A DNA stretch of 64,000 nt from Xanthomonas euroxanthea (lineage in GTDB: Bacteria > Pseudomonadota > Gammaproteobacteria > Xanthomonadales > Xanthomonadaceae). Below the pieces are notes generated by a model. The model was not told the origin of the DNA and searched no databases. It saw nothing but the letters and a program-made list of their open reading frames with translations. Each line of letters begins with the position of its first letter. Within the stretch, counting starts at the first letter, position 1. The stretch covers positions 585,384 to 649,383 of the forward strand of contig NZ_UIHB01000001.1 in assembly GCF_900476395.1 (NCBI RefSeq). Direction: 5' to 3'. The position numbers were made by a program, and so were the translations under genes. Below, piece after piece: positions 49,232-58,123 of the stretch.

Positions 49232-50125
49232 ATGTTCACCACCCTGGTTGCTGTCGTCGTCGCACTTGCGCTGGGCCACCTGGCGCCCGCCCAGGTGGCG
49301 CGGCTGCGGCGTTTCGAATGGTTCGGCCAGTGGCTACGCCGGCTGGACAGCCATGCGGCCGGGCGCGGTGCGTGGCAGGGGCGTTATGGCGTGCTGCTGG
49401 CACTGTTGCCGGCCCTGCTGGTGGTGGTGCTGCTGCAATGGCTGCTGGACGATGTGTGGCGCGGGTTCTGGGCATTGCTGTTCGGCGTGGCGGTGCTGGC
49501 CTGGACCTGGGGGCCGCGCGATCTGGACCGCGATGTGGAAGCGGTGATCGATGCCGACGCGCCGGCGTTGCGGCGTGAGGCCATCTCGCACCTGCAGGCC
49601 GCCGGCGGCAGCGTGCACGAAGATGCGCCGTCGCTGGTGGAAGCGGTGGTGGTCAACGGGCTGCGGCGCTGGTTCGCGGTGCTGTGGTGGTTCTTGCTGC
49701 TGGGGCCGTTCGGTGCGGTGCTGTACCGGCTCACGGCACTGGCGGTGGAAAGCCCGCTGTCGGTGCTGCTGCCGCCGCGCAACCTGGCCGGCGCGCGCTG
49801 GCTGCTGGCCGCGCTGGAATGGCCGGTGGCGCAGCTGATCACGGTGTCGATGGCGCTGGTGGGCAATTTCGACACGGTGTTTCGCGCCTGGCGGCAGGCA
49901 CATGGCAACCGCTGGTCCCTGGAGCCGCATTTTCTCGGTGCGGTGGCGCGTGCCAGCGTCAGCGCCGAATTGCGCGAGGAAGCGCACGACTACACCGATG
50001 CAGGGCTGGTGCCGGTGTGGCGCCGCCTGCCGGAAGTGCGCGATGCGATGAGCCTGGTCTGGCGCGTGCTGCTGCTGTGGATGGTGGTGCTGGCGTTGCT
50101 GGTGATCGCCGGGTGGGTGCGTTAA
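49232..50125 (+). CDS. ampE: AmpE-like inner-membrane protein (CobD/CbiB-related)
   Basis: A 297-residue polytopic protein starting MFTTLVAVVVALALGHL with the early segment PAQVARLRRFEWFGQWL, central EAISHLQAAGGSVHEDAPSLVEAVVVNGL, and WFLLLGPFGAVLYRLTALA. This matches AmpE, a membrane protein of the beta-lactamase regulatory set that often sits with ampD; ampD is not adjacent here. Function is poorly defined. Confidence 0.78.
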   Translation: MFTTLVAVVVALALGHLAPAQVARLRRFEWFGQWLRRLDSHAAGRGAWQGRYGVLLALLPALLVVVLLQWLLDDVWRGFWALLFGVAVLAWTWGPRDLDRDVEAVIDADAPALRREAISHLQAAGGSVHEDAPSLVEAVVVNGLRRWFAVLWWFLLLGPFGAVLYRLTALAVESPLSVLLPPRNLAGARWLLAALEWPVAQLITVSMALVGNFDTVFRAWRQAHGNRWSLEPHFLGAVARASVSAELREEAHDYTDAGLVPVWRRLPEVRDAMSLVWRVLLLWMVVLALLVIAGWVR

Positions 50126-50147
50126 CACCAGGCCCGATTAGAGGCAG

Positions 50148-50327
50148 TTAATCACCTGTGCAATCGGTGATAGAAAGCTCAAGAGCATCGCCATTGACGT
50201 CCACGAAGAGCCGGCTTCCATCTTCGAACTGGATGACGACTTCGCCAGGTCGGTGACGTCTAACAGACTTAACAATCTTTCCGACTAGTAGCTCAGTGGC
50301 GTGCTCGGATTCTTGCTCTAAGTTCAC
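50148..50327 (-). CDS. Small 59-residue protein, unknown
   Basis: An open frame with GTG start at 50327 (AAGGA 8-9 bases upstream) and TAA at 50148-50150. The product has a beta-rich core (GKIVKSVRRHRPGEVVIQFE, then DGSRLFVDVNGDALELSITD). Codon use is less G+C-rich than its neighbours. It lies just downstream of the DUF2752 gene (18 bases) on the same strand and may be its operon mate. I do not recognise the family. Confidence 0.6.
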   Translation of the reverse strand: MNLEQESEHATELLVGKIVKSVRRHRPGEVVIQFEDGSRLFVDVNGDALELSITDCTGD

Positions 50328-50345
50328 AGATTTGATCCTTGCGGT

Positions 50346-50756
50346 CTAACCCGGCGCCAGCAAGGTAAACGGGTACCACGGCAAGTTTCTGGCAATCCAA
50401 TACATCGGCAATGCCCATAACCAGAACTTCGGCTCGGACATGACGGCCACCACGGGTGCGAACCAGCGCGCGCGCCAGCCGGCCTTCCAGGCGACCAGGC
50501 CGGGCAGGGTGCACAGGCCGAGCACGGCGGCCGGGTTCATGGCGAAGGCGCCGGGCAGATCGAAGTGCACCAGCGCATACAGCGCGCGGGTCATGCCGCA
50601 ACCGGGGCAATAGCAGCCGGTCACGGCACGGAACACGCAGGGCGGGAACGGGCTGTTGCTCGCGTTCGGATCGAAGCGATACAGCAACGACACGCCGAGA
50701 GCGGCCACGCTGGTGGCCGCCCCGAGTCCAAGCCAATGGCGTGGACGCAATTCCAT
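50346..50756 (-). CDS. DUF2752 membrane protein
   Basis: A 136-residue protein with the diagnostic CPGCGMTRALYAL motif of DUF2752 and three or four hydrophobic segments (residues ~8-25, ~70-95, ~105-130). Function is unknown. Its ATG overlaps the stop of the CD225-like gene (TAATG), so the two are co-translated. Confidence 0.85.
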   Translation of the reverse strand: MELRPRHWLGLGAATSVAALGVSLLYRFDPNASNSPFPPCVFRAVTGCYCPGCGMTRALYALVHFDLPGAFAMNPAAVLGLCTLPGLVAWKAGWRARWFAPVVAVMSEPKFWLWALPMYWIARNLPWYPFTLLAPG

Positions 50757-51100
50757 TACTGCATGTGCTGTAACTGCTGCATGTAGTCCATGTAGCCCTG
50801 CATGCCGCCGGTGGCGACCACGCCGATGTTGATCAGCAGGCCGATCACGGCCAGCACGCTGGTCACGATGCACCAGGTCTTGGCGGTGTTGGAGGCACGC
50901 CGTGCGCCGTCGATGTCGCCCTGGTTGAGCAGGCCGTTGACCTTGCTGGAGAACACGATCGCCACGATGCCGGTGATCAGGGCCGGGCAGCACAGGCAGA
51001 AACCGAGCACGGTGGAGACGATCGCCCAGATCAGGTGATTGGGGACCGGGCCGGGTGCGGCGCTGGACGAGGGATGGATCGGCGGTGGGATGGCACTCAT
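50756..51100 (-). CDS. CD225/dispanin family membrane protein
   Basis: A 114-residue protein with a Pro-rich cytoplasmic N-terminus and two transmembrane helices: LIWAIVSTVLGFCLCCPALI and, after GDIDGARRASNTAKTWCIVT, a second helix through VLAVIGLLINIGVVAT. This is the IFITM/CD225-like (dispanin) topology, with the cysteine cluster after helix 1. AAGGAG precedes the ATG at 51100. Bacterial members often sit with DUF2752 genes, as here. Function in bacteria is unsettled. Confidence 0.82.
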   Translation of the reverse strand: MSAIPPPIHPSSSAAPGPVPNHLIWAIVSTVLGFCLCCPALITGIVAIVFSSKVNGLLNQGDIDGARRASNTAKTWCIVTSVLAVIGLLINIGVVATGGMQGYMDYMQQLQHMQ

Positions 51101-51342
51101 GGTGAAGCTCCTTGGGTGGTAAACAACAGCGAGATGTTGCAGCGCGTGGGGAAGGCAGCGATTGGCCGCGCAGGCAGCGTCCACCGGTCACGGCGAACGC
51201 GTCTGACACGGTGATGTGGCGTACGGCGACTTCCCCCCGGTCCTTCTTGTCGCGCCCGCTAGGCGAGCGCGGCGGCAATACGTGTAATGGCGCACAGGCT
51301 ACTCGCGGCGCGCGACGGACGCAAAGCCCGTGCCGGCCGCAC

Positions 51343-53265
51343 TCATGGCTGATCCTGGCGCAGTGCACGGACCTGCTGCTCGAGCAGCGCGGCGGTCGCC
51401 GCGTCGCCGGGAACCGCTGGGCCGGCGGCCACTTCGATATGCGCGCGGATCCGGCGCGGCACGCGCATGCGGCCCAGGCGGGTGTCGCGGCGGCTCCACA
51501 TGCTCGACCACATGCCACGCAGCGCCATCGGAATCACCGGCACCTGGCGGCGCTGCAGGATCTTTTCCACGCCCGATTTGAACGCTGCGATCTCGCCATC
51601 CCGGGTCAAGGCGCCTTCGGGGAAGATGCACACCAGTTCGCCGTCGGCCAGCGCCGCGTCGATACGGTCGAAGGCCTGCTGCATCAGCGCGGGATCTTCA
51701 CGCGCGCCGGCGATCGGGATCGCCTTGGCGGTGCGGAATATCCAGCGCATCACCGGGATGCGGAAGATCTTGTAGTACATGACAAAGCGCACCGGGCGCG
51801 GGATCACCGCCGACAGGATCAGCGCGTCCATGTAGCTGACGTGGTTGCACACCAGCAGCGCGGCGCCTTCCTCGGGCACATGGCGGTCGATCTCGCGCGC
51901 GCGCAGCCGGTACAGCACGCTCACCAGCACCCAGCTGAGAAAGCGCATCAGGAACTCGGGCACCAGGGTGAAGATCCACAGCGCCACCAGCGTATTGGCC
52001 AGCGCCAACGCCAGGAACACCTGCGGAATGCTCAGGCCCGGCAGCGGAATGCGCACGCCCAACAGCACCAGCTGCGGCAACTGCAGCGCGATGCCGATGA
52101 TGGCGGCGGTGACGATGAACAGCGAATTCTGGATGTTGAGCCCGGCGATCACGCGCGAGAGTTCGGCCTTGGGCGTGCGGCTCTGGATCAACGCGAACAA
52201 CGGCACCACGAACAGACCGGTGAACAGGCCGATGCCGACCAGATCCACGATCAGGCGCACGCTGCCGGCCTGCTGCACGAACTGGCCGATCGACAGATCG
52301 GTGGCGGGCGCAGCGCCGGGGCGTGCGAAATACAGGTCCAGCAGGAAGGCGCTGATGCCGAACGCGCCCAGCGGTACCAGGCCGATTTCGACGGTGCGCC
52401 CGGACAGCCGCTCGCACAGCAGCGAACCGACACCGGTGCCGATCGAAAACAGCGCCAGCGCGAACACGTACAGATCCTGCTGCCCGCCAAGATTGACCTG
52501 CGCGTAGGTGGGCAGCTGCGCGGTCAGCACGGTGCCGACGAACCAGAACCACGACACCCCGAGCACGGCGTTGCGTACCGCCGGCGTGCGCCGGGTCAGG
52601 CGCATGATGGCGCGCGATTCGGGGATCGGGTTCCAGTTGATCTTTAGCTCTGGCGCGCCGGCATCGACCTTGGGCACCAGCCGCGCGACCAGGTTGCCGG
52701 TGACGGCAATGGCAATCACCGCGGTGGCTGCGGCCTCCGGGCCGTGGCTGCCGGCGATCTGGAAGATCAGCCCGCCGAAGATCATGCCGCACAGGATCGA
52801 GATCGAGGTGCCCATCTCGACCAGGCCGTTGCCGCCGGTGAGTTCCTCGGGCTTGAGCACCGAAGGCAGGATGGAATACTTCACCGGCCCGAACAGCGTG
52901 GACTGCAGGCCGGTGCAGAACAGCGCAATCAGCAGGATCACCATGTTCTCGGTGAGAAAGCCCACCGCCGCCAGCGACATGATCGCGATCTCCATCGTGG
53001 TGGTGATCACGATGAGCTTCTGCTTCTCAAGCTTTTCGGCGATCTGCCCGGCCAGCGCGGAGAACAGGAAGTACGGCAGGATGAACAGTGCCGGCGCCAG
53101 ATTGGTGTACAGCGTGCGCTGCGCCGCATCGATGCCCAGGTAGAACAACAGGCCGATGATGGCCTGCCGATAGACGTTGTCGTTGAAGGCGCCCAACGCC
53201 TGCACGGCGAAGAACGGCAAGAAGCGGCGCTGCCTGAGCAGGGCGAACTGACTGTGACCGGACAT
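51343..53265 (-). CDS. MFS lysophospholipid transporter-acyltransferase fusion (LplT-PlsC-like)
   Basis: A 640-residue fusion. The N-terminal ~410 residues are a 12-helix major facilitator resembling LplT (FAVQALGAFNDNVYRQA, FGPVKYSILPSVLKPEELTG). The C-terminal ~210 residues are a PlsC-type acyltransferase with VCNHVSYMDA (HX4D) and FPEGALTRDG. It should flip lysophospholipid inward and reacylate it. Unlike E. coli Aas, no acyl-ACP synthetase domain is present, so the acyl donor step differs. Confidence 0.88.
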   Translation of the reverse strand: MSGHSQFALLRQRRFLPFFAVQALGAFNDNVYRQAIIGLLFYLGIDAAQRTLYTNLAPALFILPYFLFSALAGQIAEKLEKQKLIVITTTMEIAIMSLAAVGFLTENMVILLIALFCTGLQSTLFGPVKYSILPSVLKPEELTGGNGLVEMGTSISILCGMIFGGLIFQIAGSHGPEAAATAVIAIAVTGNLVARLVPKVDAGAPELKINWNPIPESRAIMRLTRRTPAVRNAVLGVSWFWFVGTVLTAQLPTYAQVNLGGQQDLYVFALALFSIGTGVGSLLCERLSGRTVEIGLVPLGAFGISAFLLDLYFARPGAAPATDLSIGQFVQQAGSVRLIVDLVGIGLFTGLFVVPLFALIQSRTPKAELSRVIAGLNIQNSLFIVTAAIIGIALQLPQLVLLGVRIPLPGLSIPQVFLALALANTLVALWIFTLVPEFLMRFLSWVLVSVLYRLRAREIDRHVPEEGAALLVCNHVSYMDALILSAVIPRPVRFVMYYKIFRIPVMRWIFRTAKAIPIAGAREDPALMQQAFDRIDAALADGELVCIFPEGALTRDGEIAAFKSGVEKILQRRQVPVIPMALRGMWSSMWSRRDTRLGRMRVPRRIRAHIEVAAGPAVPGDAATAALLEQQVRALRQDQP

Positions 53266-53326
53266 GCAGTTTCCTTTGCGAACGCGCGCAGCCTAGCAGG
53301 CTTCCACGGCGGGCTGGTGCATGCCG

Positions 53327-54235
53327 CTACGCGCGGCGCGGCGTGCGTGCCGATGGCGCGCGCCGCGCGGCCTGGGCGCGCAGCAGCGCCACGAAGGCGC
53401 GTGCGGCCGGGGTGGGGTCGGGCCGCCACACCGCATAGGTCGAAAAGCCGAAGCGCTCCTTCAGTGCGACCGTCACCACCCCGCGCATGGCCGCGGCCAT
53501 GGTCTGCGGCACGATACCCACGCCCAGGTCGGCGGCGACCAGTTCGCGCATCAGATCGGCGTGGGTGACCTCGTATTGCTGGCGTTGCCGCAGGCCGGCC
53601 TGCGCGAAGGCCGCATCGACGATGCCGCGCACGCCAGCGCCGGCGATCAGCCCGGCCATCGGTTCGTCGTCCAGCTCGGCCAGCACCACCCGCTTGCGCG
53701 TGGCAAAGCGATGGCCGGGCGCCACGATCAGGGCCAGGGCCTCCTCGTGCAGCAGCAGCCGCTGGTCGGGCACCGCGACCTGCGGGCCGACACCGACCAG
53801 CGCCACGTCCAGCCGGCCTTCGCCCAGGTCGTGCAGCAGGGCCTCGCTCATGGCGGTGCGCAGGTGCACGTCCACCCGCGCATGCGCGTTGCGAAACGCG
53901 CGCAGCAGCGCCGGCAGCTGCACGGTGGTGAGCGAGGAAATCTGCCCCAGCGTGAGCTGGCCACGCACCGTGCCCAGGGCCTGGGCCATTTCCTCGTGCA
54001 GGCGCTCGGCCGCGCGCAAGGTGGCGCGGGCGTTGTGCAGGAATACCTCGCCGGCGGCGGTGGGCCGCACCTGACGGGTGCCGCGCTCGAACAGGCGTGC
54101 GCCAAGGGTCTGCTCGATCTTGGCGACCTGGTGGCTGAGCGCCGATTGCACGGTGTTGCAACGGCGCGCGGCGGCGGTGAAGCCGCCTTCCTCGGCCACG
54201 GCCACGGCGAACTCCAGTTGGCGCAGGGTCAGCAT
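53327..54235 (-). CDS. LysR-family transcriptional regulator
   Basis: A 302-residue LysR protein: winged helix-turn-helix (LRQLEFAVAVAEEGGFTAAAR, VQSALSHQVAKIEQTLGARLFERG) and a two-lobed effector domain. It is divergent from an MFS exporter gene with ~97 bases between the start codons, the standard arrangement for a regulator of that exporter. The inducer is unknown. Confidence 0.9.
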   Translation of the reverse strand: MLTLRQLEFAVAVAEEGGFTAAARRCNTVQSALSHQVAKIEQTLGARLFERGTRQVRPTAAGEVFLHNARATLRAAERLHEEMAQALGTVRGQLTLGQISSLTTVQLPALLRAFRNAHARVDVHLRTAMSEALLHDLGEGRLDVALVGVGPQVAVPDQRLLLHEEALALIVAPGHRFATRKRVVLAELDDEPMAGLIAGAGVRGIVDAAFAQAGLRQRQQYEVTHADLMRELVAADLGVGIVPQTMAAAMRGVVTVALKERFGFSTYAVWRPDPTPAARAFVALLRAQAARRAPSARTPRRA

Positions 54236-54332
54236 GCGATCTCAAAACGCGATGGACACAGTGAAAACAATACATTGGAAAGATGCCGCATCGCTGCGCA
54301 CACTGCGCCCACTCCTTCAGCAGGCACCTGCC

Positions 54333-55523
54333 ATGACCGTCGAACCGATTGCCCACCCGCCATTGCCGCGCCGGCTGGTGTTGCTGATGGCCGCCGCCAC
54401 CGGGCTGGCGGTGGCGAGCAATTACTACGCGCAGCCCTTGCTGGAGACGCTGGCGCAGGCGTTCGGGATCCAGGTGCGCAGTGCCGGCGCGGTGGTGACT
54501 GCCGCGCAGCTGGCCTACGCGGCGGGGCTGCTGTTGCTGGTGCCGCTGGGCGACCGGCTGGAGCGGCGCGGGCTGATCGTCGGCCTGTTCGTGCTCAGTG
54601 CGCTGGGCCTGCTGGTGAGCGCCGTCTCTCACAGCTTCGGCATGTTGCTGGCCGGCACGATCGTCACCGGTGCCAGTTCGGTGGCGGCGCAGATCCTGGT
54701 GCCATTCGCCGCGACCCTGGCCGCCCCGCACGAGCGCGGGCGGGTGATCGGCACGGTGATGAGCGGCCTGTTGCTGGGCATCCTGCTGGCGCGCACCGCG
54801 GCCGGGGTGCTGGCCGGTGTTGGTGGCTGGCATACGGTGTACTGGATCGCCTCCGGCCTGTTGCTGGTCACCGCCTGGCTGCTGTGGCGCGGGCTGCCGC
54901 GGCACCCGGGCAATGCGCAGCTGTCGTATCCGCAGCTGGTGGGCTCGGTGCTGACGCTGCTGCGCGACGATGCGGTGCTGCGCGCGCGCGCGGTGCTGGG
55001 CGGGTTGATCTTTGCCGGCTTCAGCATGTTCTGGACCACGCTGGCGTTCCTGTTGTCCGGGCCCGCCTATGGCTATGGCACGGCGGTGATCGGGCTGTTC
55101 GGCCTGATCGGTGCGGCCGGCGCGCTGGCGGCCAACCGTTCCGGTCACTGGTCCGATCACGGCCATGGCGACCGTGTCAGCTGGGGCGGGCTGGTGATGC
55201 TGCTGCTGTCATGGGGATTGCTGGCGTTTGCGCCGCAGTCGATCGCGCTGCTGATCGTCGGCGTGCTGCTGCTGGATATCGCGGTGCAAGGCGTGCATAT
55301 CGCCAACCAAAGCGTGATCTACCAGCGCAATCCGAACGCACGCAATCGCATCACCTCGGCCTACATCACCTGCTACTTCATCGGCGGTGCGGTGGGTTCC
55401 ACGCTGGGCACGGCGGCCTATGCGCAGGCCGGCTGGAACGGTGTGGTGATCGGTGGGGCGGTACTGGCGGTGGCAGCGCTGGGCTGGGTGGGGCTGAGCG
55501 TGACGCGCAAGCAGTGGAAGTAG
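54333..55523 (+). CDS. MFS transporter
   Basis: A 396-residue 12-helix major facilitator with the GDRLERRG (A-motif-like) loop between helices 2 and 3. Sequence character is of the small drug/sugar efflux group (ARAJ/YnfM-like). The start at 54333 is chosen over the long open frame from 54078, which lies under the LysR promoter. It is probably controlled by the divergent LysR protein. Substrate unknown. Confidence 0.88.
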   Translation: MTVEPIAHPPLPRRLVLLMAAATGLAVASNYYAQPLLETLAQAFGIQVRSAGAVVTAAQLAYAAGLLLLVPLGDRLERRGLIVGLFVLSALGLLVSAVSHSFGMLLAGTIVTGASSVAAQILVPFAATLAAPHERGRVIGTVMSGLLLGILLARTAAGVLAGVGGWHTVYWIASGLLLVTAWLLWRGLPRHPGNAQLSYPQLVGSVLTLLRDDAVLRARAVLGGLIFAGFSMFWTTLAFLLSGPAYGYGTAVIGLFGLIGAAGALAANRSGHWSDHGHGDRVSWGGLVMLLLSWGLLAFAPQSIALLIVGVLLLDIAVQGVHIANQSVIYQRNPNARNRITSAYITCYFIGGAVGSTLGTAAYAQAGWNGVVIGGAVLAVAALGWVGLSVTRKQWK

Positions 55524-55667
55524 GTGCGGCTGCCGGAACGGCGCCGCGGCCACCGGATCAAGTGGCCTGCGCGCGCATCGCGGTGCGTCGGCATCGCCGC
55601 TCACATCGATGCGGCAGTGGCTGGGCGGCGCGCATGCGCACCGTGCACGCGCACCGCCGACGACGCA

Positions 55668-57881
55668 CTAGGCCTTGCTGCTCGCCAGGCGCGGTGCGCC
55701 CTCTGCCGGCGCGGTGGTGACCGCCAGGGCCGCGGCACGCAGCTTGGGCAACAGCCGCAGCGTCAGTGCCAGCTGGTCGCGCACCAGGCGCTGCTTGGGC
55801 GGCAATTGCACGGCGTGCTGTTCCAGCGCTTCGGCGGTGGCGATTTCCTGGCTTTCGTCGTGCACCGGCAGCGGCTGGCGTTCGCGCAGGGCGGTGGCGA
55901 TTTCACCCAGCGCGCGCTGCAGGTAGTCGCCGGCCTGCGCGATGGCGGGATCGTGTTCGCCATCGAGCGCGGCGCGATGCGCGCCAAGCGCGGACAGATA
56001 GCCGAGCAGGGTGTTGGACAGCGCCAGGAAGCGGAAGCCGGCGTCCAGGTTGCGCCGATAGCGGCCCGGTTCGCGCAGCATGTTGGACAAGGCCACCGAC
56101 AACGCGGCATCGGCGTTGTGCATGTCGCGCCGGGCGATGCGGTAGGGCAGGTCGTCGCGCATGCCGCTGGCGTATTGCTCCAGCACCTGGGCCAAGTAGC
56201 GCGCGCAGCTGGCCAGCACCGTGGCCATCACCTGGTTGAGGCGGCGGCCCTGCCAGTCCGGCAGGATCAGGAACGAGGCGGCCGCGGCGATCGCGCAACC
56301 GATCAGCGTGTCGATCAGGCGCGGCCAGATCAGCACGAAGCCATCGCCGAGCAGGTTGAAGCAGAACAGCGCCATCACGGTGATGCCGGCGGTGGCCAGC
56401 ATGTAGCGATCGGTGCGGGTGATGAAGAAGACCAGTGCGGCGGCCAGTGCCAGCAGCAGCTGCACTTCGGTGCCGGGAAACAGCTGCATCAACGCCCAGG
56501 TGGCGACCAGGCCGATCAGGGTGCCGGCGATGCGCTGCACCAGCCGCAGGCGGGTGGCGCCGTAATTGGGCCGGCACACGAAGGCGGTGGTGAGCAGGAT
56601 CCAGTAGCCGTTGTCGGCATGGATGGACTGCATGATGGCGTAGCCGACCACCAGCGCGATGGCCATGCGCAGGCCGTGGCGGAACAGCACCGAGCCGGGC
56701 GTGAGTTGCTGCATCAGGCGCGCGCCCATTTCGCGCAAGGTATGCGGCGAGGAATCGCGCAGGCGGGTGTCGAGGTTGTCGCTGGTGGAGTCGGATTGCG
56801 CCGCTTCCGACAGCTTGCGTTCGATGCTCTGCAGGTTGGTCACCAGCAATTCCAGCGCGCCGAGCAGACGTGCGAGGGCGGGGTCGGCACGCGCGTGCAG
56901 GTAGTCCAGCGACTGGCGCAGGTCTTCGGTGGCCAGGCGACTGCTGTCGCCGTAGTCGAACGGCTGGCGCAGGAGGATCGCCTCGCCCAGGGCCGCGCAG
57001 GCCTTGCCCTGCAGCGCGAGCAGGCGCTGGCAGCGGTACAGCACGTCGCTGTGGAAGAACGCGTCGGTCAGCGCTTCGTAGGGATAGTGCGAGGAACTGG
57101 CGCGCTCGTGAAATTCCTGCGCCATGTAGTACAGGCGGAAATACAGGCCCGATTGCACGCCCGGCCGCCCCGAGCGGCCGAAGCGGCTCATGATCGCGGT
57201 CTTGGCGGCGTTGAGCGCGCCGACCACCTTGGCGTTCTGCTCGGCCAGCGCCAGCCGGCGTGCATGCAGGTCGCTCTGCCGCACCGGTTCGAACAGGTCG
57301 GCCTTGAGCCTGAGATAACGGCCCAGCTCGAAGAACAGCCGCGACAGCCGCTCGCGCACCGGGCGGTTGGCAAACAGCAGCGTCCACAGGATCGACAGCA
57401 CGCCGTACCAGGTGGCGCCGATCAGCAGCAGCGCCGCGCCGTGCCAGGCGATCAACGGATCGTGGCTGCCGTGCTGGTCCATGCCGATCATGGCGTAGAT
57501 CGACAAGGCCACGGTGGCCTGCGCGATCGAGGCGTAGCGCTCGCCCAGCGCGCCGAGCAAGGTCAGCGAGAAGGTCGCCACCGCCATGCCGGTCACGAAC
57601 GCCAGCGGATACGGAAACAGCAGCACCACCGACGCGGCGGCGGCGGCGAAACACAGTAGCGACAGCAGCACCGACTTGATGCGGCCCAGCCAGTTGTCGT
57701 CGGTCTCGGCGATGGCGCTGGCGATGGCGCCCAGGAACAGCGCCGGCACCGCGGTGAGCTGCTGCCAGTGCCAGCACACGCCCATCGCCACTGCCAGCGC
57801 GATGAACACGCGCAGGCCATAGCTGGCCTTTTCATGGGCCCACAGGCGGCTCAGGCGGGTTTCGAAGGAGGGAGTGGCCAC
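55668..57881 (-). CDS. FUSC/YccS-family inner-membrane transporter
   Basis: A 737-residue protein with an N-terminal hydrophobic half-bundle (~20-150), a cytoplasmic middle region, a second hydrophobic bundle (~395-530) containing GYWILLTTAFVCRPNYGATRLR (the FUSC signature; cited as GYWILLTTAFVC), and a helical C-terminal domain. YccS/YhfK relatives are aromatic-acid exporter-like proteins. Substrate is unknown. It stands alone. Confidence 0.85.
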   Translation of the reverse strand: MATPSFETRLSRLWAHEKASYGLRVFIALAVAMGVCWHWQQLTAVPALFLGAIASAIAETDDNWLGRIKSVLLSLLCFAAAAASVVLLFPYPLAFVTGMAVATFSLTLLGALGERYASIAQATVALSIYAMIGMDQHGSHDPLIAWHGAALLLIGATWYGVLSILWTLLFANRPVRERLSRLFFELGRYLRLKADLFEPVRQSDLHARRLALAEQNAKVVGALNAAKTAIMSRFGRSGRPGVQSGLYFRLYYMAQEFHERASSSHYPYEALTDAFFHSDVLYRCQRLLALQGKACAALGEAILLRQPFDYGDSSRLATEDLRQSLDYLHARADPALARLLGALELLVTNLQSIERKLSEAAQSDSTSDNLDTRLRDSSPHTLREMGARLMQQLTPGSVLFRHGLRMAIALVVGYAIMQSIHADNGYWILLTTAFVCRPNYGATRLRLVQRIAGTLIGLVATWALMQLFPGTEVQLLLALAAALVFFITRTDRYMLATAGITVMALFCFNLLGDGFVLIWPRLIDTLIGCAIAAAASFLILPDWQGRRLNQVMATVLASCARYLAQVLEQYASGMRDDLPYRIARRDMHNADAALSVALSNMLREPGRYRRNLDAGFRFLALSNTLLGYLSALGAHRAALDGEHDPAIAQAGDYLQRALGEIATALRERQPLPVHDESQEIATAEALEQHAVQLPPKQRLVRDQLALTLRLLPKLRAAALAVTTAPAEGAPRLASSKA

Positions 57882-58123
57882 GGTCTCTGCAAGGCAAGGT
57901 GCCCGGGCATTATTGCCGCAGGCACGCGCCGCCGGGGTGGAGGGCGGCTAATTCTTTGTCAGTAGGGCAGCGTTTGTGCGGATTGGAGCCGATTGCGCGA
58001 CGACGGTGCCTGCGCCGCAGCCCAGCTGCACGTGCCTGCGCGCAGCCGCGTGAGCTGCGCCTCCGGCCAACTGCACGGGCATGTATCGCGCTTGACGACC
58101 TTGCAACGTGTGGTTGCGAGTGC

